Positions 7,855-17,809 of a stretch of DNA of 64,000 nucleotides are shown here, piece after piece. The notes below the pieces were generated by a model that worked only from the letters and a program-made list of their open reading frames with translations, was not told the origin of the DNA and did not search any database. This DNA is from Reclinomonas americana ATCC 50394 (Eukaryota; Jakobida; Jakobea; Jakobida). The DNA lies in the NCBI GenBank assembly GCA_048213135.1, contig PS015009.1, positions 992,001 through 1,056,000 of the forward strand, given 5' to 3'. The position numbers and the translations under genes are program-made. Positions within the stretch are counted from its first letter, which is position 1. Each line of letters starts with the position of its first letter.

Positions 7855-8451
7855 ATGAACTACCTCGCCCATGCTTACCTGTCGTTTCATGACCCCGGAA
7901 TACTTTTGGGCAATATGATCAGCGACTATGTGAAGGGCAAAACCCAGTTCGATTATCCCTCACGTGTACAGCAGGGCATCCGTTTACACCGGGGCATCGA
8001 CAATTTTACCGATACCCACGAAGCTACACAACAGCTAAAATCTTTCTTCCGGCCGCAATACCGCCTGTATTCCGGCGCTTTTGCCGATGTAGTGTACGAT
8101 CATTTCCTGGCAGGCGATGCCGCTGAGTTTCCTTCGGAGCAGGATCTGAAGACATTCAGCACCGGTACATACCACCTGCTGTCGGGACAGGCCTCGCTGT
8201 TTCCGCCCAACTTTGCACGGATGTTCCCTTACATGCGGGAGCACGACTGGCTGTACCATTACCGTTTCCCCGAAGGAATGCGCCAGAGTTTTGGCGGGCT
8301 GGTGCGGCGCTCCCGTTACCTGCAGGAAAGCGATATCGCTTTTGATCTTTTCCTGCAGCATTACGATGACATGAAAGCCTGCTATCACCACTTCTTTCCT
8401 TCCGTAAAAAAGTTCGCCGCTGATCATTTCGCCGGTCTGCCGAATAGCTGA
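7855..8451 (+). CDS. acpH: Acyl carrier protein phosphodiesterase (AcpH)
   Basis: A 198-residue protein starting NYLAHAYLSFHDPGILLGNMISDYVKG, the recognisable N-terminus of AcpH (formerly DUF479). It is expected to remove the 4'-phosphopantetheine group from acyl carrier protein. Conserved polar residues follow in RLHRGIDNFTDTH and FADVVYDHFLA, consistent with the metal-dependent HD-like active site of the family. The length is normal. It is a cytoplasmic protein and is followed 29 bp downstream by a DUF2911 gene, with no functional link evident. Confidence 0.85.
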   Translation: MNYLAHAYLSFHDPGILLGNMISDYVKGKTQFDYPSRVQQGIRLHRGIDNFTDTHEATQQLKSFFRPQYRLYSGAFADVVYDHFLAGDAAEFPSEQDLKTFSTGTYHLLSGQASLFPPNFARMFPYMREHDWLYHYRFPEGMRQSFGGLVRRSRYLQESDIAFDLFLQHYDDMKACYHHFFPSVKKFAADHFAGLPNS

Positions 8452-8457
8452 TTGATT

Positions 8458-8465
8458 TATCTTTG
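8458..8465 (+). promoter_or_regulatory. -7 promoter element upstream of DUF2911 gene
   Basis: TATCTTTG, an exact TAnnTTTG match, 15 bases before the ATG at 8481; it implies a very short leader. Confidence 0.4.
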
Positions 8466-8480
8466 AAAAAAAACAGGTAT

Positions 8481-9044
8481 ATGAAAAAACTGTTGTTCCT
8501 GTCAGGCTTCCTTTGCTGCCTCGCCACGTTCAGCTTCGCCCAGTCCAAACTCCCGGTTCCTGATAAGTCGCCTATGGATATGAGTTACTATCCTGCCGGT
8601 TATCCCGTACTTAAAATACAGGACAAAGTAACCGATCCGCTCGTGGCCCGCGTCATTTACAGCCGCCCGCAAAAAAACGGCCGTGTTATTTTCGGCGACC
8701 TGCTGGAGTATGGCAAAGTGTGGAGGCTCGGCGCCAATGAAGCCACAGAGGTAGAATTTTATTCTGCTGTAAAGATCAACGGACAAAAAATAAAGAAAGG
8801 CCGTTACACCATGTATTGCATTCCTTTCGCGGATAAATGGACCCTCATCCTCAACAAAGAACTCGACACCTGGGGATCATTTAAATATGATGCGAAAAAG
8901 GATGTGGTGCGCATGGATGTTCCTGTTCAGAAACAAACCGACATCACCGATTCTTTTGTAATGGCTTTTGAGAAAATAACAGGAGGCGCTAACCTGGTTA
9001 TTGCCTGGGACGATGTAAGAGTGAACCTGCCCATCAACTTTTAA
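8481..9044 (+). CDS. Secreted DUF2911 protein, copy 1
   Basis: A 187-residue protein with a signal peptide (KKLLFLSGFLCCLATFSFAQ). I use ATG 8481, which begins the signal peptide; the frame also offers a TTG at 8463. The body matches DUF2911: RVIYSRPQKNGRVIFGD, YGKVWRLGANEATEVEF, KKGRYTMYCIPF and TLILNKELDTWGSF. The family is common in Bacteroidota, is predicted to be a beta-sandwich, and has no known function. The next gene is a paralogue, 13 bp downstream. Confidence 0.88.
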   Translation: MKKLLFLSGFLCCLATFSFAQSKLPVPDKSPMDMSYYPAGYPVLKIQDKVTDPLVARVIYSRPQKNGRVIFGDLLEYGKVWRLGANEATEVEFYSAVKINGQKIKKGRYTMYCIPFADKWTLILNKELDTWGSFKYDAKKDVVRMDVPVQKQTDITDSFVMAFEKITGGANLVIAWDDVRVNLPINF

Positions 9045-9057
9045 AGTAAAAGGGATC

Positions 9058-9729
9058 ATGCATTGTAAAACCATTTTATTGTCAGTTGCCATACCGGTAA
9101 TGATGTTACTGGCGCTGTCGTCCTGTAATCCCAACAGCAGCAACCGCAACAATAATGATTCCCTTTCGCAAAAAGTCATCATACAAAAGCCGGGTTACAT
9201 ACCCCCGCTGGCCGCCGACAGCGGTTATACGCCACCCGACCGCTCCCCCATGGACATGAGCTATTTCCCGGCGGATTATCCCATGCAACGGATGAATGGC
9301 GCTGATACCCTACCCCCACTGGCAAGGGTTATTTACAGCCGCCCGCAGAAGAACGGCAGGGAAGTATTTGGCAGTTCCGATAAAAGCCTCTGTCATTATG
9401 GTAAGGAATGGCGGCTGGGTGCCAATGAAGCTACCGAAATCGAATTTTTCAAACCCGTTACCATCAAAGGCAAAAGCCTTCCCGCAGGACGCTATGTACT
9501 GTACTGCATCCCTTATGAAGACAAATGGGTGATGGTTTTTAACAGCGGGCTCTATACCTGGGGGCTGCACATTGACGCTTCTAAAGACATTTTCAGGATA
9601 GAGTTGCCCGTAAAACCAATTTCCCATGCAGTGGAAGTATTTACCATACAGTTTGAACCCACTGGCAGCAACGCCAAACTCGTAATGGCCTGGGACAATG
9701 TACAAACGGAAATGCCCATCAATTTTTAA
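9058..9729 (+). CDS. DUF2911 lipoprotein, copy 2
   Basis: A 223-residue paralogue of the preceding gene. It carries a lipoprotein signal (LLALSSC, Cys at about residue 22) and then an Asn/Ser-rich spacer of roughly 40 residues before the DUF2911 domain (RVIYSRPQKNGREVFG, EWRLGANEATEIEFF, PAGRYVLYCIPYEDKW). So one copy should be soluble in the periplasm and the other membrane-anchored. Both keep SPMDMSY just before the domain. The gap between the genes is 13 bp, so they are probably one operon. Confidence 0.88.
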   Translation: MHCKTILLSVAIPVMMLLALSSCNPNSSNRNNNDSLSQKVIIQKPGYIPPLAADSGYTPPDRSPMDMSYFPADYPMQRMNGADTLPPLARVIYSRPQKNGREVFGSSDKSLCHYGKEWRLGANEATEIEFFKPVTIKGKSLPAGRYVLYCIPYEDKWVMVFNSGLYTWGLHIDASKDIFRIELPVKPISHAVEVFTIQFEPTGSNAKLVMAWDNVQTEMPINF

Positions 9730-9767
9730 GTCTTTCGCTTTCCCTGTTTTTTGTTGATATTTACATC

Positions 9768-11628
9768 ATGTGCGGAATCGCAGGTATACTGTCTGGTAAA
9801 CAACATACCACATCACTCGCTTATTTGAGAAAAATGACCGGCGCCATTGCTCACCGTGGCCCGGATGGAGAAGCGCATTGGACTAACGGAAACGGCAACG
9901 TGCTGCTCGGTCATCGCCGCCTTGCTATTATCGACACCAGCGCTGCCGGGGCACAACCTATGCATTACCTGCAACGCTATACCATTGTACACAACGGTGA
10001 GATCTATAACTACACTGAACTCAAACAGTTACTGCAACAAAAAGGATATGTGTTCCAGTCGCGGTCAGATACAGAAGTGATCCTAGCTGCTTACGATTGC
10101 TGGAAAGAAAAATGTGTTCAGCAATTCGATGGCATGTTCGCATTCGCCATTTGGGATGAAAGAGAAGAGACCCTTTTTGCTGCCAGGGACCGCTTCGGCG
10201 AAAAGCCATTTTATTATTATGACGATGGTGAGCACTTTATCTTCGCCAGCGAAATGAAAGCCCTTTGGGCCGTAGGGGTGGAAAAAGAGATTGACCAGAA
10301 GATGCTGCTGAACTACATCACCCTGGGACAGGTACAGAACCCTACCGATACAGAACAAACCTTCTTTCAATCCATATATTCTCTTCCCGCAGCGCATTAC
10401 CTCCAGTTTACACCTTCCGATTTCAGAACCCGTTACCAGCGTTACTGGCGGCTGAACAAAGAGGCCAGGATAGATATCAGTGCCGATGATGCCATCAGTC
10501 GCTTTCAGCAGCTTTTTACGGAATCGGTGAAAAGAAGATTAAGGAGCGACGTACCTGTGGGCGGCAGCATCAGCGGCGGGCTCGACAGCAGTTCGATTAT
10601 GGCCGCCATCAACAGCATAGGGGGCAATACTAAAAAACAAGTGGCCGGTTTCTCAGCCGTATTCCCTGGTTTTGAAAAAGATGAATCTGCTTATATAGAT
10701 ATGGTTTGCCGCCAGTTCAATATCAGCAGTCATCGTGTTGAACCCACAGCAGAAGGACTGGTGCAGGATTTCGAACGCCTCTGCTATCACCAGGAAGAAC
10801 CTTTTCAATCGTCGAGCGTATATGCACAGTTTAAAGTATTCGAACTGGCGGGCACGCAGGGCATTAAAGTACTCCTCGATGGCCAGGGCGCCGATGAATT
10901 ACTGGCCGGCTACCCCCGTTACATACACTGGTACCTGCAGGAAGTGCTGAGCCGGCATAAGCTGGGTGCCACGCAAAAAGAGAAAAGGGCTTTGCAGAAA
11001 AACGGGCAACCTTTTCGCTGGGGTATAAAAAATCACCTGGCGGCTTTTCTTCCCTCGCATGCTGCCATGCAGCTGGAAAGAAATGATTATGAAAGAACGA
11101 TCAGCCACCCCGATATTAGTCCCGAATTCCAGCACCTGGTAAAAGGCCACGAATGGGAAGGCATCCACAAACCCATTGTTACCAAGCTCAACGATATCCT
11201 TCATTTTAATATTACCGAACTGGGACTGGAAGAACTGCTCCGTTTTGCCGACCGCAACAGTATGGCGCATGGCCGCGAAGTGAGGCTGCCTTTCCTGGGT
11301 CATGAACTTGCCGAATTCATTTTTTCTCTCCCGTCATCGCTCAAAATACATGAAGGTTTTACCAAGTGGCTGCTGCGCAAGGCTATGGACAAACAACTGC
11401 CCGATGCCATCACCTGGCGCACCGATAAAGTAGGTTATGAGCCCCCGCAAAAAAAAATGGATGGAAGACCCCTTGCTTGTTGATTATATACACGAAGCCC
11501 GAAAAAAACTGGTGAACGCCCACATCCTTAAGCCCACGGTTATGCACAAAGGCATCCAGTCCTCCCCTGCCCATACGGCGGATAATTACGACTGGCGGTA
11601 TATGTGTGCCGCACAGATCATTGGGTAA
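9768..11628 (+). CDS. asnB: Asparagine synthase (glutamine-hydrolysing), frameshifted near the 3' end
   Basis: An Ntn-type glutamine amidotransferase followed by an asparagine synthase domain. It begins MCGIAGI with the catalytic Cys2, has the glutaminase signatures AHRGPDGEAHW and VHNGEIYNY, and the ATP-binding PP-loop SGGLDSS at about residues 269-275. It makes asparagine from aspartate, glutamine and ATP. The main frame ends at 11483 after an aberrant tail (MDGRPLAC). From 11458 the +1 frame continues with WMEDPLLVDYIHEARKK and runs to 11628, the expected C-terminus. The shift lies in nine A at 11449-11457; eight A would give one frame of about 620 residues, the normal AsnB length. This may be a homopolymer miscall, a real mutation or a slippage site. 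Confidence 0.88.
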
Positions 11629-11732
11629 TCCGCTACGCCATACATTAATCTTTACTTTAAGATTTTTACTTCCCGTTAATTTCCTCACCTTTGTCCTGCA
11701 TTATTATTACGATTGCTAAAAAACGATAAGAG

Positions 11733-12872
11733 ATGAAACTTGCCACACGGATCATTCACGCGGGAGCCGAACCCGACCCTTCTACCGGCGCTATTATGAC
11801 GCCCATTTTTCAAACGTCTACTTATGTGCAGGAAGCACCCGGCAAAAACAAAGGTTATGAATATGCCCGTTCGCAGAATCCGACACGTAAAGCGCTGGAA
11901 GACGCACTGGCTGTTATTGAAAATGGCAAACATGCACTCGCCTTTAGTAGTGGTGTTGCCGCAACGGATGCGGTGATCAAATTACTGAACCCCGGCGATG
12001 AAGTGATCGCCGCCAACGATATGTATGGTGGTACTTACCGCCTGTTCACCAAAGTATTTGAAAAGTTCGGCATCAAATTTATTTATGTAGACACAACAAA
12101 TACTGCCAATGTGGAAGCCGCCGTTACCGCCAATACCAAACTGGTGTGGATTGAAACGCCTACCAACCCGCTGATGAACATTACCGATATTGCCGCCATT
12201 GCCGCCATCAGTAAAAAAGCGGGCGCTTTGCTTTGCGTAGACAATACCTTTGCCTCTCCTTACCTGCAAAACCCGCTCGACCTGGGGGCCGACATCGTAA
12301 TGCACTCCGCCACCAAGTACCTGGGTGGTCATAGCGATGTGATACAGGGCTGCCTGGTGATGAACGATACCGACCTCCGTGAAAAATTATATTTCCTGCA
12401 AAAAAGTTGCGGTGCTGTTCCCGGCCCTATGGATTGTTTCCTGGTACTGCGTGGTATTAAGACCCTGCACGTGCGCATGAAACAACATTGTGCCAATGGC
12501 GCCGTGATCGCCGAATTCCTGCGCAATCATCCCAAAGTGGATAAAGTATACTGGTGTGGTTTTACCGATCATCCCAACTATGATATCGCCCGCAAACAGA
12601 TGCGTGATTTTGGCGGCATGATGAGCTTTACTTTGAAAGACAACAGTGCCGAAGCTGCTATGAAGGTATTGTCAGGCACCAAACTGTTTTCCCTGGCAGA
12701 AAGCCTGGGCGGCGTGGAGTCGCTGATCAATCACCCGGCCAGTATGACCCACGCAAGCATACCAAGGGAAGAAAGGATCAAGAATGGTCTTACCGATGGC
12801 CTCATCCGCCTGAGCGTGGGCATTGAGGATGCAGAGGACCTGGTAAAAGATCTTGAACAGGCAATCGGGTAA
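11733..12872 (+). CDS. Cystathionine gamma-synthase/lyase family PLP enzyme
   Basis: A 379-residue member of the Cys/Met-metabolism PLP family. Visible motifs are the start ATRIIHAGAEPDPSTGAIMTPI, YEYARSQNPTRKALE, SSGVAATDAV, CVDNTFASP and the PLP lysine in SATKYLGGHSD (K195). It is cytoplasmic, works as a homotetramer in known members and acts in trans-sulfuration between homocysteine and cysteine. Sequence alone does not cleanly separate synthase (metB) from lyase (metC/mccB) activity, so no symbol is given. It lies about 100 bp after asnB and 3 bp before the serine hydrolase gene, which may be read from the same mRNA. Confidence 0.88.
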   Translation: MKLATRIIHAGAEPDPSTGAIMTPIFQTSTYVQEAPGKNKGYEYARSQNPTRKALEDALAVIENGKHALAFSSGVAATDAVIKLLNPGDEVIAANDMYGGTYRLFTKVFEKFGIKFIYVDTTNTANVEAAVTANTKLVWIETPTNPLMNITDIAAIAAISKKAGALLCVDNTFASPYLQNPLDLGADIVMHSATKYLGGHSDVIQGCLVMNDTDLREKLYFLQKSCGAVPGPMDCFLVLRGIKTLHVRMKQHCANGAVIAEFLRNHPKVDKVYWCGFTDHPNYDIARKQMRDFGGMMSFTLKDNSAEAAMKVLSGTKLFSLAESLGGVESLINHPASMTHASIPREERIKNGLTDGLIRLSVGIEDAEDLVKDLEQAIG

Positions 12873-12875
12873 TTC

Positions 12876-13946
12876 ATGAAAAATATATTTCGTTTCGCCG
12901 TTACTGCAATGCTGGGCTGCAGCGTTGTATCCTGCCAGGCACAACCTGCCACGCTGGAAACATTCATCCAGCAAAAAGGAGACAGCCTCCTGCAAAAGGA
13001 GCAGTTGCCCGGGTTGTTTGCAGGTGTTCTTAATAATGGCCAACGATCTTATTATCATTTCGGTTATGCCAACCCCGATAAAAAACTGGCATTCGATGAG
13101 AACACCCTCTTCGAAATCGGCAGCATCACCAAAACCTTTACCGCGTTTGTACTGGAATCGGTGTTAAGAGATAAAGGCATTGGCGACAGCAGCAGCATCC
13201 TGCCTTACCTGCCCGACTCCGTGCAAAAAAACAAGGCGCTGAAAAAGATCAGTTTTCTTTCACTGATGAACCATACATCAGGTTTACCCAGGCTGCCGGA
13301 GAATATGAGTCTTGACGGCACCCTGTCTCCCTACGATCATTATACCATTAAAGACCTGTACAGTTACCTGTCAACCGCTGTTCCAAAACCCAACGGCAAA
13401 AGCAACTATTCCAACCTGGGCGCAGGACTGGCGGGTGTGCTGGCCGCGTCGCTCACCGGTAAAAGTTATGCAACCCTGCTGGATGAATACATCTTTCTTC
13501 CGTTCAGCATGGTAACGCCTGATAAAGCGATCTCCAATGCCGGTGAAAATAAAAGCCAGGGATTTTTTGGCGAACAAGAGGTGCCGTACTGGAATATGGA
13601 TGTGCTTGTTCCCGCAGGTGGTTTAAAATGCAGCGGTAAAGAGATGCTGCAATACCTTTCTGTAATGATGAAGCCCAACAGCAAGCCTGCCGAAAAGATC
13701 ATTGACGGACTGCTTGAACCTACCGTGTCCATCAACGCCAGGGTAAAGGTGGGCCGCGGCTGGCATATGATCGAAGAAAAAGACAAACCTGTTATTTACT
13801 GGCACAATGGCGGCACTTATGGCTTTTCCACTTTTGCCGCTTTCACCAAAACCGGCAAGGCCGTTATCATTGCCGTGAACCGCTTCAACAGCAACGCGGC
13901 GTCTGACTGGCTCGGCGTCACCATCATGAAAAAATTGATGGAATAA
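12876..13946 (+). CDS. Serine hydrolase lipoprotein, class C beta-lactamase family
   Basis: A 356-residue protein with a lipoprotein signal (GCSVVSC, lipid Cys at about residue 21). The beta-lactamase/penicillin-binding fold is shown by the SxxK motif in EIGSITKTFTAF, YSN in SNYSNLGAG and HNGG in YWHNGGTYGF in place of KTG. Such proteins are usually D-Ala-D-Ala carboxypeptidases, esterases or peptidases at the cell envelope; true beta-lactamase activity cannot be assumed. It starts 3 bp after the trans-sulfuration gene. Confidence 0.85.
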   Translation: MKNIFRFAVTAMLGCSVVSCQAQPATLETFIQQKGDSLLQKEQLPGLFAGVLNNGQRSYYHFGYANPDKKLAFDENTLFEIGSITKTFTAFVLESVLRDKGIGDSSSILPYLPDSVQKNKALKKISFLSLMNHTSGLPRLPENMSLDGTLSPYDHYTIKDLYSYLSTAVPKPNGKSNYSNLGAGLAGVLAASLTGKSYATLLDEYIFLPFSMVTPDKAISNAGENKSQGFFGEQEVPYWNMDVLVPAGGLKCSGKEMLQYLSVMMKPNSKPAEKIIDGLLEPTVSINARVKVGRGWHMIEEKDKPVIYWHNGGTYGFSTFAAFTKTGKAVIIAVNRFNSNAASDWLGVTIMKKLME

Positions 13947-13968
13947 CCCGGGAGCAGGAAGTGATCTG

Positions 13969-13976
13969 TAACTTTG
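13969..13976 (+). promoter_or_regulatory. -7 promoter element upstream of TIGR02757 gene
   Basis: TAACTTTG matches TAnnTTTG and lies 10 bases before the ATG at 13987, implying a near-leaderless mRNA. No well-placed -33 TTTG is visible. Confidence 0.4.
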
Positions 13977-13986
13977 CCTTCACATC

Positions 13987-14763
13987 ATGAAACCAGGCAT
14001 CTCCTTAGCGCAATTCCTCGACAGTAAAGTTGAACAATACAATCAGCCTTCTTTTATTGCAGCGGACCCCGTTTGCATCCCGCATCAATTCACAAAAAAG
14101 CAGGACATAGAGATATCCGGGCTTTTTGCCGCGGTATTCGCCTGGGGCAACCGTACCACCATCATTGCCAAAAGCCGCGAGCTGATGCAATTGATGGATG
14201 ATGCCCCGCATGATTTTTGCTTGAACAGCAGACCAGCGGATCTGAAAAAATTATTGTCGTTCAAACACCGTACGTTCAACAGTACCGACCTGTTGTATTT
14301 TATTGAATTCCTTCACTATCACTATACACAGCACGATTCGCTGGAAACCGCTTTTACCAGGTGGATGGGGAAGCGCGACATTACAGTGGAACATGGCCTC
14401 AACGGTTTTTACAATCACTTTTTTTCTTTGCCAGATGTTCCCCTGCGTTCACGCAAACACATTGCGTCGCCGGAAAAAAAATCATCCTGCAAAAGACTCA
14501 ATATGTTCCTCCGGTGGATGGTGCGGCATGATGATAAGGGCGTTGATTTCGGTATCTGGCGAAACATCAGCCCGGCACAACTGGTATGTCCGCTTGATGT
14601 ACACGTAGCCCGCGTAGCCAAACGTTTTGGATTACTGCAACGAACGCCCACCGACTGGCAGGCTGCGCTGGAACTTACCGAATACCTGCGCAGCCTCGAT
14701 CCTGAAGACCCGGTGAAATATGATTTCGCTCTTTTCGGACTGGGTGTTATGGAAAAGTTCTGA
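13987..14763 (+). CDS. TIGR02757 (DUF2400) family protein
   Basis: A 258-residue cytoplasmic protein of the TIGR02757 family, recognised by QPSFIAADPVCIPHQF, DIEISGLFAAVFAWGNRTTII, KRLNMFLRWMVRHDDKGVDFG and PLDVHVARVAKRFGLL. The family is widespread in Bacteroidota and epsilon-proteobacteria; its pattern recalls helix-hairpin-helix DNA glycosylases, but no activity is established. The length is normal. It is probably monocistronic. Confidence 0.85.
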   Translation: MKPGISLAQFLDSKVEQYNQPSFIAADPVCIPHQFTKKQDIEISGLFAAVFAWGNRTTIIAKSRELMQLMDDAPHDFCLNSRPADLKKLLSFKHRTFNSTDLLYFIEFLHYHYTQHDSLETAFTRWMGKRDITVEHGLNGFYNHFFSLPDVPLRSRKHIASPEKKSSCKRLNMFLRWMVRHDDKGVDFGIWRNISPAQLVCPLDVHVARVAKRFGLLQRTPTDWQAALELTEYLRSLDPEDPVKYDFALFGLGVMEKF

Positions 14764-14779
14764 TGTACCAAAACGGAAA

Positions 14780-14797
14780 GGCTCCTGGAAAGGAGCC
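14780..14797 (-). terminator. Weak terminator-like hairpin
   Basis: GGCTCC/GGAGCC stem (14780-14785, 14792-14797) in the convergent gap between the TIGR02757 gene and the receptor gene. On the minus strand it is followed by a T-rich stretch rather than a clean run. A second, imperfect inverted repeat lies at about 14819-14866. Confidence 0.4.
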
Positions 14798-14879
14798 CGG
14801 CCGGAGAACTAAAACTATGGTTTCCGGAACGCCACTACCAAACCTTCAGGCGTTCTGCGGAAAACCGCTATGAGAAAAC

Positions 14880-17699
14880 TCAGAATAAGAATAGTCTTTC
14901 CCTGCCGCCAACTTTTCTTTTGGCGCTGCCATACGGACGTACATTATACGTAAGCGTTGCCATAAAATATTGTTCCAGCGTATTGGTCTGGCTGGTGGTC
15001 AGCATATTCCTGTTTACATAAGCATAAACGTTGTTGTTGGTTTTAAGAATGTCGAACACCGACAGTTTCAGCACCAGCGCTTCGCTCTTCAGCATGGTAA
15101 AATTTACCGCCGCATTCCAGCGTACTACATCTTTAGGCAACCCATTACCAATACTGCTGTTGTAAGTATAATTAAGCTGCGATTCCCAGATCACACGTTT
15201 GGGCCAGCGGAATACTACTTCATTATCCCACCAGGTATACCGTACATTGATCTTTTTGAAATAATCACTTGTGTAACGGGTAAAGTTGGTGCCCGGGCTC
15301 AGCGTGGTGCTCCACTCCAGCTTGTCGTTGAAGTTGAGATTAATGCCCAGCCAGCCGTTGAAGTTAACCGTGGTTTGCAGGCTGCTCACATCATTGAACA
15401 ATAGTTTATTCCTGTTGTAATTGAAATTGCCGCCCAGGTTCCAGGAGAAAGTAAACTTCTGTTTGTTCTTGTACTGTTTATTGATGTTGAAGTTCACGTA
15501 AAAATTCCGGCTGCCATCCGCGTTCACGGGCATGCTGGTTTGTACGCCCTTGTCGTCCACTTTTATGCTTTGCACCACGTCATTGTTTGTAAAAGAGCCA
15601 CTTACATAAGCGTTGGCGTTAAAGTTGGCCTTGGTGTTGTTGTAAAAATAATTCAGCGACAGGTTGTTCCTTTCCATCGGGAGCAGGTTAGCATTACCCT
15701 TGGTGATGAAGTAAGGATTGGTGTTGTCGGTTACCGGTATCAGGTTACTGAAAGACGGCAGGGCGATGTCTTTGTTATAATTAATGTTAAGCGTTTTGTA
15801 AGCGAAGCTGAAAGACGGCAGCAAGTTGCTCTGGCGCTGGCGTATGGGGTTTGGGAGAGACGCCAGGTTGTTGTTAACATCCTGCACCAGTACTCTTAAC
15901 CCGGGTGTGATGGTGATGTTTTTCCATTTGAACTCCAGCCCCGCTGTTCCGGAATAACGGTTGCTGAACCTTTTAAAGCGGCTGCTCAGTGAATCGTTGA
16001 ACAGTTCATATTTACCGGTGCCCGCGTCTTTATTGAAGGTATTCACGGTATTGTACAACTGGCTGTATTCGTACCTGCCGCCTGCACGAACGGTGAAGTA
16101 TTTGTTCAGGGGTTCGCTGTAGTTGAACATAACGTAAAGATCAGTCCTGGGTATTCTTTCAATACGCAACTGGTCATAAAGGCTGTCGTACTGCACCGGG
16201 TTGTAGAAACGTATCGCAGATTCGGTACTGTAATCGTTGAAACGGTTGTTCACATCCAGGCCCTGGTTAAAATTGAAACGCCTTCCTTTCTTTTTCTTCG
16301 ACAGGCGGGTAAGACTGATGTTGTGCCTGTAGTAATAGGTATTGGCAGGATTGTTCTGGAATATATTACCATCGCTTAGCTGACCCTGTTTGTTGGTCAT
16401 GCTGCTGACATCGCTGATGCGTTGTTCATCCTGCTTGCCAATGGTATAGTTGGCATTCACCAGTAAGTTGGTCACACTGTCCGGTTTCAGGCGAAGACCT
16501 ATACCAATATTATGCGCATTGGTAACTACACCTCCTGTAAGTGTGGTATTGTTATTAATGACTGTATCCCCTTTATACTGGTTGACATCCGTAATATTGG
16601 TACGATCTACATTGATATTACCGCGGAAATACTGGAGATAGAAAGAGCGTTTGGTGTTAGGCGTATGATTAATGTTGATGCCGGCGCCTTTGCTGGTGGT
16701 TACACCACCATAACTCTGCATACCGCCGAAGTTGACACCATTGATGGATATGCCGCTTCCGTTGGGATTATTCCAAACGCTTGTGCTGTTGGTATTGCTG
16801 TTGTTGCGGTTGCGCTGTAAACCACCGGCCTGCATCAGTTCGGCATAACTGAAGCCGGGTTTATTCATATTGTTGAGGTAACCCAGTACACTCACCTGAA
16901 GGGTATCGCGGTAAATATTGGCAATACCTCCGGCTTCGTACAGGTTTTGCGTACCGCCGCCGGCATAGAGTTTACCGAACCAGCCTTTTTTTACGCCTTT
17001 CTTCAGGGTAATATTGACTACCTTACCTACGTTATTGGGATTGTCGTCGCCATTGCGCATCATTTCTTCTTTATCATCGGTTACCTGCACTTTGTCGATC
17101 ACGTTGGCGGGCAGGTTGCGGGTGGCCATTTTGGGATCATCCCCGAAAAAAGTTTTACCATCAACGAGTATCCTGTTCACGGGTTTGCCATTTACGAGGA
17201 TGTTTCCTTCTTTATCTACCTGTACACCGGGCAGTTTTTTGAGCAGGTCTTCCACCAGGGCGTTGGGTAATGTTTTAAAAGCCGACGCGTTGAACTCCAC
17301 GGTATCTTTCTTAATTACTACCGGCGGGCGTTCGGCGAATACGATCACTTCATCCAGCGATTTGGAAACCGGTGCCATGGGAATGGTACCCAGGTCGAGG
17401 ACAGGATTATCGGCGGCAAGTGTAAATTCTTTGCGGAACACGCCGTAACCGGAGAAAGAAACCACCACACGGCAGGCGATGCCGGATGGAAGTCCGGGTA
17501 CTTTAAATTCCCCTTCGGGTGTGCTTAAACGATAAGTGATGATGCTGGTGTCTGCAGCTTTAAATACGGTAACTGTGGCGAGGGCGACAGGAGTTTTGGC
17601 GGCAGAGTCGACGAGTTTCCCTTTGATCGTCCCCTGCGCTGCTGCGGTATGGATACAGATCCCCAGCAGCAGATACATCAAGATTTGCTTCATGAACAA
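14880..17699 (-). CDS. Outer-membrane beta-barrel receptor with carboxypeptidase-regulatory domain
   Basis: A 939-residue outer-membrane protein. A signal peptide (to about CIHTAAAQ) is followed by a carboxypeptidase-regulatory-like domain (about 24-105, GTIKGKLVDSAAKTPVALATV), a plug domain (about 130-235, with VEDLLKKLPGVQVDKEG and ILVDGKTFFGDDPKMATRNL) and a large barrel of the OMP_b-brl_3 type. This is the TonB-dependent receptor-like family common in Bacteroidota; no partner SusD gene is present, so a glycan role is not indicated. It is the last gene on the minus strand after the ECF sigma factor operon, 110 bp downstream of the repeat protein, and may be controlled by it. Confidence 0.88.
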   Translation of the reverse strand: MFMKQILMYLLLGICIHTAAAQGTIKGKLVDSAAKTPVALATVTVFKAADTSIITYRLSTPEGEFKVPGLPSGIACRVVVSFSGYGVFRKEFTLAADNPVLDLGTIPMAPVSKSLDEVIVFAERPPVVIKKDTVEFNASAFKTLPNALVEDLLKKLPGVQVDKEGNILVNGKPVNRILVDGKTFFGDDPKMATRNLPANVIDKVQVTDDKEEMMRNGDDNPNNVGKVVNITLKKGVKKGWFGKLYAGGGTQNLYEAGGIANIYRDTLQVSVLGYLNNMNKPGFSYAELMQAGGLQRNRNNSNTNSTSVWNNPNGSGISINGVNFGGMQSYGGVTTSKGAGININHTPNTKRSFYLQYFRGNINVDRTNITDVNQYKGDTVINNNTTLTGGVVTNAHNIGIGLRLKPDSVTNLLVNANYTIGKQDEQRISDVSSMTNKQGQLSDGNIFQNNPANTYYYRHNISLTRLSKKKKGRRFNFNQGLDVNNRFNDYSTESAIRFYNPVQYDSLYDQLRIERIPRTDLYVMFNYSEPLNKYFTVRAGGRYEYSQLYNTVNTFNKDAGTGKYELFNDSLSSRFKRFSNRYSGTAGLEFKWKNITITPGLRVLVQDVNNNLASLPNPIRQRQSNLLPSFSFAYKTLNINYNKDIALPSFSNLIPVTDNTNPYFITKGNANLLPMERNNLSLNYFYNNTKANFNANAYVSGSFTNNDVVQSIKVDDKGVQTSMPVNADGSRNFYVNFNINKQYKNKQKFTFSWNLGGNFNYNRNKLLFNDVSSLQTTVNFNGWLGINLNFNDKLEWSTTLSPGTNFTRYTSDYFKKINVRYTWWDNEVVFRWPKRVIWESQLNYTYNSSIGNGLPKDVVRWNAAVNFTMLKSEALVLKLSVFDILKTNNNVYAYVNRNMLTTSQTNTLEQYFMATLTYNVRPYGSAKRKVGGRERLFLF

Positions 17700-17809
17700 T
17701 TGTTTTAAATGGCTACTTTATAAATGCGAAAGTCAAAATTAAAAACGCAAAAAGGCTATACTGTAATACCTTCTCGTCTTTACTTTTCCTTTTGAATTTT
17801 ACTTTTTAC

